In this document: piece by piece, positions 41,521 through 52,116 of the stretch
Position numbering within the stretch: position 1 is the first letter of the stretch
Layout: every line of letters starts with the position of its first letter
Source: Tetragonia tetragonoides
Lineage: Eukaryota; Streptophyta; Magnoliopsida; Caryophyllales; Aizoaceae
DNA length: 64,000 bases
Reading direction: 5' to 3'
NCBI GenBank assembly: GCA_038025085.1
Contig: CM076153.1
Span: 372,001 to 436,000 of the forward strand
Program-made: the position numbers and the translations under genes
Notes under the pieces: model-generated
The model's database searches: none
What the model was told of the DNA's origin: nothing
Seen by the model: only the letters and a program-made list of their open reading frames with translations

Positions 41521-43768
41521 CTAATTAGACTGATCAATTTGCTTGTCTGCAATTTGGCTGTTCAGGAATTCCAGCACTGAATGGCGCTGCAAAGTGAATT
41601 ATCAATAGCGTAAGCGTTGTTACAAACTACTCCATTTCTATGTCAAAGTAGATGCCAAAAAGGAACTCTCAATAAGATGTAAGGTGCAGACATCCTAGTG
41701 GTTCTGTTCTGGTGGATGGGGATGGGCGAAATTTAACATGTTACTAGATAAACATTTAAAAAGGCTTAAATAATACTAGTTGAAATGTTACAGAAAAAAA
41801 AAGAAAGGGAGTTATTTGCTACAGGGAGTGCACAAGTTCCTGAAGTACCAATAGTGATAGAATGCCTAGTAAAAAGACTAGACACCATAAGATACACATC
41901 ATTGTCAAATCGGACTAGCCGGCAGGACAATTTAGCAGTCGGACTAGATATGACTGGCTTAATCTGTTTCAACAGGCTGGGCTGACTGAGTAGGTAAGTA
42001 AAGTTGTTACAGCTACAATGGTAGCTATCCATGGGTATCCTAGCAGATGACAGCCTGCCCCTTATAAGTTCAAGTTCTTGGATCCATCCAATGGCCACGA
42101 AATGAATGTTCCACAGAGACAGTTTAGACCAAATGCAGAGTTTAACCAGGAAGTCTTACCCGTTGCTCAAGAGTAGCTTCATCAGAGTCTATCTTCAATG
42201 ATTCCAACAAATTTATAGCTTCACGAAAGCCAGCAATAGCTCCATCATCGTCTCCAAGCCCTCGGTCGACATCAGCCACTTTTGCTAAAGAAACTGCTAC
42301 ATCTAAAGTCTGCAATCATAGATATGAAGTAATGAAGTAAGATCTAGCCAGCTCAAATTTTGGTTGAGAAAAGAATTCATTTTTCTTAGAAACTAGATGT
42401 TCCAACTCAAGCTCCCTTTCTCATTCAATGAGTGGTTTCATATACCGCTGCTAGAGAAAAATGATCCTCTTCATCACAATGGAAATGTCTTATGTTTCAA
42501 TATATGACATCCCACCCAAGAGGTGTTTGGCCCACTAAACAAGCTACAACTTGTAACAATAGGTCAGAAGTTCAAGCCTCAAAGGAAGCCCTATAGGAGT
42601 TAAGTCCTAGAATGCTCAAGTCATGCTTTGGGAGCCGGGAGCCCGGGAGGTGCCCCTTAGCCATGCCCCAAGGAGGAAAAAAAAAAATGTGTCATCCCAA
42701 CATGGTTTCCCAAACTCTTTATAGCAATAATATTTTCTCAACTTACACTCATATCTGTTGTTTCCCAATATTCTTGCTCTTTAAAAGAGAGGCATTATTT
42801 AGGAATAAAGTAACAAGTATCCAAGTTGCCAAAATATTCTTTCTTGCAGCGGCAAGTTTGGATAACTTCTGTTGAGGCATCTTCAGCTCAATGGGGACAC
42901 TTCTAGTTCTTCCACTACTGGAAATGAGGCAAAGTGAATTCCTAGCTCTGTAACTCATAATTCAGAATCCACATTGCTCTCAAAAGAACCTATCTTTACA
43001 AATGAGCAGAAAGTTAATTTCCCTAACAGTTTTCTGTGCCCTAATACATCTTACACAGACATAGAGAATAAAATACGAATCAAACTATAATGAAACACTG
43101 CAGACAAAAGTTCAGACAAAACCATTCGGTCTCACAACCAGTTCTCTGTTTCAAATCCAAGGAGAAAAGGTATAAGTGATCTGTAAGAAATATCAAAACT
43201 CAGAACAATGGCAAATCAAACAAGTAGAAATAGAAGCTAACCAGAGATGGAGAATGGCCACGACTTTTCAAGGCATCACGACGAACATCCAAAGATCTAA
43301 AATAATAGGATCTTGAAGCATGTAGATCTCCATCATAGTATTTCAGATCTCCAATTTTATTAAGTGAAACAGAGAGAGTATGTCTTATCTGCAGAGAAGA
43401 AAACTCTTGTCTTTCACAACATCCATTTAAAATAGGCAGTCCCCAGAAGAATAAAATGATACATCACCTCCATATCTTCTATGGGCAATTTTGACAAAAA
43501 CTCAACACTTTCTTCAAAGTAGGTGACTGCAGACCCAGCATCTCCAATTGCACGACTGCATTACACTTGACATGTTAAGAAACAGTTTTCTTATAAATGA
43601 AAAGGAAAGCTGACAAAATAAAATGTTCATAAGATAGGGGGGGGGGGGACTGACTGTCGAAACAATTTACATGCAATAGTCCAGCCAATGGTGACAAAGA
43701 GCACAAAAAGACAATTCAGACCCTAATAGTCCATTATGGATTTTAGTTGTTCCCTAGCATAATAAGGC

Positions 43769-43806
<38 letters not shown>

Positions 43807-46800
43807 CCAGCAATCTCCTAGCAAGCCCAGCACGGCTCCTAGTTGTGAACAAAGCTCTGGCTTGTTACCAGATACCTCTAACTGTTCCCTGATATCAGCT
43901 GCACAGAGTGAGAGCCTTGATTTCGCACTTTCAACATTTTGGCCTCGAAATGCCTGCAGACGCAAAGAAAGGTGTTCCAATGAAGATTTCTTCAACAGCT
44001 ACATCAGTTGTATAATTGCAGAGTATATATGCCAATTCAGAGGGTGGATGTTAGAGGATTTTTATAACAATTTGTATCTCTTTTTTTTGTTGGAACACAA
44101 ATTTTATTTATGTTCAGCATTACTGCAATAGAGTTTAAGTTATTACTTAAAAGTTTCTAAAACAAGAAGGGTTGTACTTGTACTGTCATAGTATCTCGGG
44201 TACTGTTCATCAATAAATTAACCCACAAAGTATCACTCCAAATTTCTTCTGTCTCTCTCTCTCTGTTTCTTTCTTCTTTCTCTTCAGCTCCCAGAGCTAT
44301 TCACATTCCACTCATCAATTTCTAGCTTAGGGTGAATTTATCACGGATCAGAGCTCCAAGATTGATCAAGTCTGTTTATGCCCTGAGTCATCCTTCCAGA
44401 AGATGAGTATGTCTTGTGAGCTAGGACTTTCCTTCCAAAATACAAAATCTTCCAAGAGTCTCAAATTCTCAATCATATGATGCCTACAATGGCAAGCCAT
44501 TATTCCTTCATAGTTCAGATCACCCCGTATGAAGTTGGTGAATAGTGAAAACTTTACTTTGGTTGGGCAAATATCCATCATATCATGCTCAGCAAAACAA
44601 AGGAAAGAGATTTGGCCCTCCATTTAGGAAATGGAAGCCTCCATTTCTTTTAGGAAATGGAGTGGATCCTAACCCCAATAATTTACTGTTACCATTGGAG
44701 AACGAGACAAGTAAAGAGAGAGAAAATGTGTCTTCATTGGCTATACCTTTGGCCAAAAGGCATACAAGATATTTCATATGGAAACAAAATAGGTTTTGAT
44801 AAATAAGGAATAGGGATGTAATTTCAAAGAACAGATTTTTCCTTTCAAAGATTCTGTCATTCTGCACCAAGATGTCTGGATCTGTTTTGCCTTGCCTCTT
44901 TCATTATGGTTCATGATGCAATACACATAAATATTCCTTCCTCCTTCAATAGATTCAGTATTCAAATCACATCCTCCACCAGTTACTACTCACTAGTACT
45001 ACTGCTGCTAAAATGTTACCATTTGCTAGTACTGCTGCTGACAATTTCACCTGTTCACTCATCCACTTCAAACAATTCCAGCCCATTAAGATGATCTACT
45101 ACAGTTACTATGCTACCTACTTGGCTCAAGGTTTTTTGATTGCAATGCATATTCAGCTAGTCTTGTCCCAGTTGCATCCTCTTCTATACAACTTTCTACC
45201 CTGTCTCATAATGCGTTGCCAACTTCCCCAAATTGTTGATCGTATACCTTCACCTGCCTTTATCCTTTATTTCAAGTTTTTCAACCACACTGGCACATTT
45301 TTCACCCAGCTAAGTTGCTTCCTTGACAGATTTATAGCTGTCCATGAATCCAGCTCTTACAAACAATCAAAGCAATGCAGCAATTGCAAAACAGTTATCT
45401 CCATTGGAATTAAACCCCACTTGGGATCTCACAACCTCCCTGACATCTAAATGGGTGTACAAGGTGAAGTTCACTCCAGATGGGACCATTGAAAACTGCT
45501 AAGCCAGATTGGTTGTTAAAAAAGGTTGAATCTAATCAAGGGAAAACATTATGAATACACATTTTCTCAAGTTGATAAATTAGCCGCTGTCAATTTGTCA
45601 ATTGCATTAGCTACACAATAATGGGTCTTCACAGATCACACCAACTGGATATAAACAAGCTTCTTAGCAAGCTTACTTAGAAAAGGGGTATACATGTTGC
45701 CTCCAAAGAATTATAGTAAAGCTGGTTCAGGGCAAGTATGCAATTGCAAGCTAAGTAAATCAATATACTGTCTCAAATAAGCTTCTAGGCAATGGAATAT
45801 CGAGCTTATAAAGTTCTTAGTTGGGCAAGGTATACTCGATGAAAGCATGATTCCTACTAGTTTACTCAGGAGGCTGGAGGATAGTACACTTTAGTATGAG
45901 TGTACGTAGATGGCCTGCTGATTTATGGAGATGATGTTGGGGGAGTCACTTGCCTTAAGGCTAGATAGCTTGCACGATGCTTTTAATATGAGACCTTGGG
46001 AAGGCAAGATATTTCCTTTCTTATTAAATCACAAAATCACTACTGGTATTCTTCTTAATCATGTTTTAGAAAGCCTGTAAAGTTCCTTTGCCTGAAGGAC
46101 ATAAACTCTCTAAGAAGCTGCAGTGTATGTTCCTGAATCCTAAAGTCGAACAGTTGTCACACTGCTATACCTTCCCCTCAGATAACCCGCTATCTCCTAT
46201 GCAGTTCAGCACTGGGATCAATTTTAAGTTTTGCCAGTAACCGAGACAGCCACATATGCTTGCAGCTGAACATGGTTTAAGATACTTAAAAGGCAACCAA
46301 GCAAGGGTCTCTTCTAACCTGTTGCAAATACTGTCCAACTCTCAAGCTTCGGGCCTACTGTCATGCAGATTAGGGTTCATGTCAGATGAACAGTAGGTCC
46401 TTAAACAGGAAGTTAATGATTCGTTATAGCTACTTTTTACTTCTGTCAAACACTCAAACACTACAGAGATAAGGAGTAAGAAGTTGTATGCATATAACGG
46501 GATGTAATATCTTGAATACTGTTCACCAACAAAGTAAGAACAAAAATATCTCTCTCGATTTCCTCTCTACGTGTCTTCGTTTTTTTCCTTCTTCTTCATG
46601 TCACATACTTATTTCTACTCATAAATTTCTAGCATTAGGGAATTTGACAATACAGCTTTATTCTTCTTCAATATTCATTGACTTCTTAAAAGTTTCTAGC
46701 TAGCTTCCAAGTATTCAACATCACTTACCCTCATGGCTTGTTGCACCAAGAAAGAACCTCTCTCCAGTGACACATCCTCATAGATCACAAGTTTACTATC

Positions 46801-47338
46801 GCTGACTGCCTCTTCGGCATCAGTACCAGCATGAGACCTCTTGATTCTGGCATGACCTTCGATGAACCGATCAACAACCTTCTGAAGATCCTTATCAGCC
46901 TCAATCTTCTCGATATCAGCCCCACATAATGGACAATCTTTAAAGCGGGATATGCATGCCCTGGATTTCAAGGACGTGGAAGAAACATACTCAGGAAAAA
47001 AAAGAAGGAACAACATAATGTTCTGAATCAATCCAGGTGTTGACTAAAATTAACAGTTGTTAAAGTTAAGCTTACTTGCAGTAAACGTGGGAGCAGGGCA
47101 TGCATTTACTGCATTCAAACAGAAGGGCTTGGCAGATCACACAGCTAAGAGGTCCTAGCTTAAACGAAGCAGAATCATATCCAAAAGGACATTTGGGCTC
47201 AATCCTGGTGGAATCAACCGACTCGGTTTTAGGCTTAGTTTCATGTTCTGCAGTGTGCTTACTTTGGTTTTCGCCACTTCTTTTTGAAGAGGCATCATCA
47301 GGACGTGCAATTTTGACAAATGGGCAAACTGGAGTCAT
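41521..47338 (-). CDS. NCA1: NCA1-like catalase chaperone (RING + TPR protein)
   Basis: This matches plant NO CATALASE ACTIVITY 1, which binds catalase and is needed for its activity. Coding exons on the minus strand: 47338-47076, 46960-46729, 43953-43808, 43555-43468, 43388-43242, 42309-42160 and 41586-41521. They join in frame to 363 aa with GT-AG introns. An untranslated first exon ends at 48,033. The start MTPVCPFVKIARPDDASSK and the segment CPFGYDSASFKLGPLSC are hallmarks as I recall them. A C3HC4-type RING covers residues 66-100 (CVICQ to CPLCG) and helical TPR-like repeats run from about 165 to 340 (CRAIGDAGSAV, HTLSVSLNKIGDLKYYDGD). The remembered Arabidopsis protein is somewhat longer (about 400 aa), so a short exon may be missed. 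Intron 3 (2.8 kb) houses a copia remnant. Confidence 0.9.
42506..42692 (+). mobile_element. tRNA-derived SINE in NCA1 intron 6
   Basis: A B-box-like GAAGTTCAAGCC near 42,568, a conserved 3' block (GGGAGCCGGGAGCCC) and a poly(A) tail (GGAGGAAAAAAAAAAA) identify a SINE on the plus strand, antisense to NCA1. Short flanking repeats (ACATCCCA and TCATCCCA) suggest a target duplication, but they are only 7-8 bp. Confidence 0.5.
43772..43803. repeat. (GA)n microsatellite beside an NCA1 donor site
   Basis: About 16 GA units end 4-5 bp from the donor of the exon at 43,953-43,808, so on the transcript a CU run directly follows the splice site. Confidence 0.85.
44150..46690 (+). mobile_element. Degenerate Ty1-copia retrotransposon in NCA1 intron 3
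   Basis: Flanking segments at about 44,150-44,340 and 46,450-46,690 share blocks (TACTGTTCA, AATTTCTAGC.TTAGGG, TTAAAAGTTTCTA) and are probably eroded LTRs. A primer-binding-like GGATCAGAGCTCC follows the left one. Between them the plus strand shows broken reverse-transcriptase motifs: SKWVYKVKFTPDGTIE near 45,446, then a copia-type Val-Asp-containing stretch (VYVDGLLIYGDDV) near 45,900. Many stops and frame changes are present. It lies antisense to NCA1 and is removed with the intron. Confidence 0.75.
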
Positions 47339-48290
47339 CTCGATCAAGACTGCAGTAAACAATAATTAGAGTGAGTTTATAATAAGAAAAATATATTGTA
47401 AATGAGGAACATAATATTACATTCATATAAATGCAATACTATATTGAAAAAAACTCGCTTTCATCTGAAAACAGATTGTTGCGGATAGATCCACGACACG
47501 AAAGCAAATGTGATTGTTTGAAAGCAGCTGAAAACAGATGCATAGCACGGAAATGTGCATATGGGTGGTAGGTGTAAGATATATCTCAGCCAAGACAATA
47601 GGTGTTAATAATAATTCTAGCATTGTGGAGTATTTCCTAATCTGATGTTTTTCCTAATCTCATTTACAAACCAGCAAAATCAACAGCAGTATTCAAGGAA
47701 GTCAGGCAAAACCAATCAAATATTGGAGAAAGCAATAGCCTAACTAAATTGGAAATATAAATCTATCGGACCAGCATTATTATTGAACAGCAAAAGTAGG
47801 GGTTAATTATGAACAATAGTTGTGAGATATAGAAACCCTAATAAATGGATGTTGCGAAATACAAAACTGAAACCTACAGTCAGTGAAGCAATCTATGGTT
47901 TAGTTACAGGTACATGCTAATAGTAGTATTGAACCAGGTATGTGACTACTCATTTTTGTTTCATTAAGACACGAATTAACCCAAAAATTCAAAAAGAATA
48001 GAAAATTCTGCCTCATGAGTCATAGAGATTACCTTCTGAATCTTTACCGGTCAAATCTTGACCCAATTTCGCCAAATTTGCCTGGAAATCAACCAACGTT
48101 CTCGAAAATGGCGTCGAAATCGATGCAGAAATCGTCGCACAAATTCGAGAGGAGAGAAGAGGGAAATCGATGTTTAGATCTTCACACAAATTCGCGGTTC
48201 AATCCATGGGAAGTTTTAAGGGTTTAGGTCTATGAGAGTCTATGAGAGAGGAGAAACGCTGGGAAATTTTCGCGTTTATGTCTCCATCGC

Positions 48291-49900
48291 TCAATTTCTT
48301 TTTTTTTTTTTTAATTTCTCTTTTTCTTTTTCCTTTTCTACAACCAATCTTACGGCACGTTCTTTTCAAATAAAGACTAGTAAGTGGGGTAATTGAAAAT
48401 AATTAGGGACAACTAGAAAGTTTAAAAGTTTAATCAATAACTAGGGTAACTAGTGAATTTAGACCTGGTAAAAATTGACTTGACTCGACTCGACAACTCG
48501 ACTTGAACCTAACCTGTAAAAAGTGGGTTAGAGTTGAAATTTTCAACCCATTTATTAAATGGATTAGGTTAAGGTCAAAATTTTCAACTCGAAAACAACC
48601 TTTTAACCGGTTTACTAACAAATGTCAATTTTATTTTTGAAATTCAGTAAATATTTATGAGCCAAATAATTAATAATCACGGACAAGTATAAATTTTCCT
48701 TAATCCAATAGTTTGTTTTGTATATATCTACTTACTATAGAAATTTGAGGATGTGGTGTCGACAACAACCAACAATATCAGGGACGCCTTTTTCTTAGCG
48801 GTTACGCGCGTGTATTCACATTCCCAATTTCTTCTTCTCTTTCTTTTTTTTCCTTCTTTCTTTTTTTGTAAACATTTTCCCAGATACCCCGTAAATTTCA
48901 AGTTTTCCCCCTCTCCCTCCTCCCTTTCTCTCTCTAATACGTATTAGCGGCCGTTTGGTTGGGTAATGATTAAGGAGGTAATGAAATTAATTTATAGACT
49001 AAATAAGAGGTATGTAAGGGGGTGTGGGTTAGATTTTGTGAAAATGAGGGTAATGATTATCTCCATTTGGGGATAATAGAATCCCACATCCCCTTATGAC
49101 AATACTTTTCCCCTATTTTTCCTTCATTTTCTCCATTACCCCTTTAATTATTACCCTCATCACCACTTCACGTTACTAATTTACACTTTAGTTTGCCTCA
49201 TTACTCCCTTAATCATTACCCTCATCACCACTTCACCTTACTATTTTACACTTTAGTTTGCTCCATTACCCCCTTATTACCCCCCTTAACCGTTTTGGGA
49301 TGGTTGTATATTAGAGTTTTTGGTTTTCAAGATTTTCTATCTTCTTATAGAAATTCTATTTGGGAGCTTAAAAAAAAATCTTTTATGTTTACTTTGTTTT
49401 CGAAACTAACAACTGTAAATCATAGGCCCCGTCCGACAAGCTTTTTAATTGTAGGATTTGAAAATATTAAAAACTAAAACAATGTTTTGTTTTTAATTTC
49501 TGGTTTAAGTTTCAAGTTTCCAACAAATATTTGGGGATTTGACAATGGTTGAGAAGGAAATATGGAGGGAGAGGGTAGAGGAGAGACTCAAATAGAGTGG
49601 GAAGAGAGGAGAGGGGGGGGGACCACGAAACTGATCAGAGGAGAAGGGAGAGCTGGAGAGAGGGAGAGGAGGAAGGGAAGGAGGGAACCACGTAACAGAA
49701 TGTGGGGAGAGGCCAGAGGGGAGTATCAGTGTATGTTAAGAGGGAGGTAAGATTAGTACTCGTGTAACTAATATTGATATATCTACGAACATGTAACATT
49801 GACCATCACTAAAAGAGAGGGTTTTGGAAATTTTGCATTCATGCGACTCCTCATATTTGTTGCAGTAGATAGTACATTTTCATGGGGTATGAACATGTTA
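48291..49900. other. Spacer with MITE-like fold-back block
   Basis: No gene is seen. From about 48,950 to 49,310 the sequence opens GGCCGTTTGGTTGGGTAATG and holds inverted TAATGATTAAGG/CCATTACCCCC blocks. It includes a 65-bp direct repeat (49,152-49,210 and 49,217-49,278, ATTACCCTCATCACCACTTC), consistent with a fold-back MITE. Bases 49,560-49,750 are purine-rich low complexity. Confidence 0.45.
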
Positions 49901-49925
49901 TGACGGGATTCGCTTAATTAGCAGT

Positions 49926-50235
49926 TTGTTATATCAGATGCAAGAAAGAATAACAGAAACAGGAAATCAACAGAAGGATTTAACGTGGTTCACCAATTAG
50001 TCAATTGGCTACATCCACAACCAGAAAAAGGAGATCAGATTTGTATTGAGATAGTTATGAAGGTTACATATTACAGTATATATAGGAGATAGGAAATTAG
50101 GTCTAATTTCCTAACCTAACCGGACTGGGCTTACTTTAATGAACCCCAATAGTAAACGGAATAACATAACGTAACCTTCCATAACCTAACATATCGTAAC
50201 ATAACCTAACGTACGATATCGTAACATATCATAAC
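49926..50235 (-). mobile_element. LTR-like repeat, inverse orientation to 1590-1877
   Basis: On the minus strand it shows the same ordered blocks as the segment at 1590-1877: TTAGGTTATGGAAGGTTACG, AAGCCCAGTCCGGTTAGG, a TATATA stretch, CTCAATACAAATCTGATCTCC, then ACTAATTGGTGAACCACG and an ATAACA end. It is a second, diverged member of one terminal-repeat family. Confidence 0.65.
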
Positions 50236-50366
50236 TCAAATACCGAAGACTTCAAGTCATACCCAACAGAACAAATAAAAGCATGAGGGAAAATGAAGGC
50301 AAGAAGCTAAGCTAGAAAAGTAGTATTGGTAGAGAGTAGTGTGGGTTGTAAAATTAATTCCAAAAA

Positions 50367-50642
50367 ATGGTTCAATTATTGTCCATCATACTGAGCATAT
50401 TGCGTCGTTCAAAGGGAAAAGATCAAACACCGCCTACAGTAGCTGATGATGAACAGTTTAAGCAGTTGCGACTTCCTCTAGGTGAAAGCCACTGCCTCAC
50501 ATTTTTTTTTGAATGTGATCCTCTGTTGCTTCCCTCGGCAAAAGAGGGACCAGATGCAGTAGCACATGAAGGATTTATGTCCTGTCAGTCAAAGTGCAAA
50601 ATCCGGGAATTAATTACAGAGATAGTCGACTCATCGATTTAG
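50367..50642 (+). CDS. Unrecognised 91-aa ORF
   Basis: An ATG-initiated frame lies directly right of the LTR-like repeat. The protein starts MVQLLSIILSILRRSKGKD, a short hydrophobic N-terminus followed by basic residues, and then has an acidic middle with four Cys in the second half (including CQSKCK). No family is recognised. It might be an orphan gene or chance coding potential; composition is unlike the simple-repeat frames nearby. Confidence 0.35.
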   Translation: MVQLLSIILSILRRSKGKDQTPPTVADDEQFKQLRLPLGESHCLTFFFECDPLLLPSAKEGPDAVAHEGFMSCQSKCKIRELITEIVDSSI

Positions 50643-50649
50643 TAGATCG

Positions 50650-51150
50650 TAATGTTTAGCTAGAGACCGCTTACGATAAATGGACCGATATGAATCGGGC
50701 CAACTACTAAATGCGTTTGGGCCTAACGGGTCACACATATGCGTTGAATGGATCAAATAAAAGAGAGATAGAGAAAGGTATGTGGACCCATAGCGGGAAG
50801 CCCACAAGACTATTACTACGGTTTCCTAGTTGGACTAGGAAACTAGAGTTTTAGCTTATAAGTGAGTTTAGTCAGTTAAATGAAAAGAGACTGACAAAAA
50901 TCACGCCTCTCTCTCCAAAAGAAACTAACGTGTGTTTTGCCTAGGCCAAGGAATAGTTCCTTGTTCTCGTTCTAGCTAACGAACGCTCACGTGATCCAAA
51001 GTTCAATCGCCGTGTGGACTACGCTAGAGGAGCAACACTTGGGGTTCATCTCTGTTTTGGATTCATTGAACGCAATTTCATCAACGGAGGCACGCATCAA
51101 GAGGTATATGAATATGTATTTAATGACCCATTAAGTTTCCAGTTTTTCTA
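50650..51150 (+). mobile_element. Possible solo LTR
   Basis: A composite of GGGCCTAACGGGTCACAC, AAAAGAGAGATAGAG, TCTCTCTCC and a terminal GAACGCAATTTCATCAACGG region resembles terminal repeats seen in plant LTR elements. I saw no second copy in this window and no target duplication, so this is a weak call. Confidence 0.3.
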
Positions 51151-51308
51151 GTTGTCTTCCGCTTATATGATTAGATCATTGCAACTAGATCCTACAGCAC
51201 AAGCACTAGGTTCAGTTTAAGATGTAGATCAGTTCATGAAATTCTTTTTCCTTATTAAATCTTAAAAGTCAAATAATAATAGTAATAAACATATTGAAGG
51301 TAATGGAC

Positions 51309-51386
51309 GAGACGAAACCTATTCTAAAAATAGTAATGATGAGAATCCATTATTATTAATATATATTCCAGAATAGGTTTCGTCTC
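51309..51386. repeat. Perfect 17-bp inverted repeat (hairpin)
   Basis: GAGACGAAACCTATTCT (51,309-51,325) is exactly complementary to 51,370-51,386, separated by 44 nt of AT-rich loop. It may be the remnant of a tiny MITE or encode a small hairpin RNA. Confidence 0.75.
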
Positions 51387-51559
51387 TTTCAGCCAACCAC
51401 TATTAACAACGTCTTATATAAATTTTTGGGTAAGTATTTATACTCAAGCCATTTGACCCCCAAAAAATACTGTAATTTCCTAGACAGAGCAAGAAAAAAC
51501 AAGAATATTGTGCAACAAATACTATGACGAGCAGGAACACACAAAGAATATAAGAAGGC

Positions 51560-51880
51560 AAATATCTGGAATTTTATTCATTTTTGATGAACAAATATCT
51601 GGAATTTTGAAGTACGAAGGGAAGTAGTAAAACAAAAAATGGGGTGATAAATGAAAGGCGACAAATAATGTCACGTGTAGGATGACATCCACAAGTTTGA
51701 AGGGGTGGAGCAGGAAAGATCAAAGATGTGTGTATGCGTGATCCCGGATCCAATCCAAACAGGCCTTAAGCTTAAACAAGGCATCAGATATTTTGCGGGT
51801 TGGATATTTTTGTGTTGATAAAAAAATCTGGGATATTAGAGGAGGATGATGTGGATACATGACAAAGCGCATGACACGTG
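51560..51880 (+). promoter_or_regulatory. Evening-element and G-box cluster upstream of COR27/28-like gene
   Basis: AAATATCT occurs at 51,560-51,567 and 51,593-51,600. The full evening element AAAATATCT is present in reverse at 51,786-51,794. Two G-box cores CACGTG lie at 51,672-51,677 and 51,875-51,880; the second sits in ACACGTGT. All lie within about 560 bp of the ATG. Evening elements and ABRE/G-box motifs are known to drive clock and cold control of Arabidopsis COR27. Confidence 0.65.
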
Positions 51881-52116
51881 TAAAAAGTGATGCCAACTGG
51901 AGTGCTCTTTTTGTCCCACCACCGCCTTTCTTTCTTTCTCTCTCTCTCATCTCTTCTCCTCTTCTTCATCACCTTAACCCTCCTCTTTCTCACCCACGAC
52001 CACACCCATTGCAATTACCACCACCATCTCTTTCTCTCTCTCTCTCTCCTCAAAATCCCCCAAAACACCAATTTAATCAGACCATATAACATTAAGAAAT
52101 ATTCGATTTGCTGGCT

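Noticed and set aside
49562..49750. Gly/Arg/Glu-rich frame
   Set aside because: It is a purine-rich low-complexity stretch with no family match.
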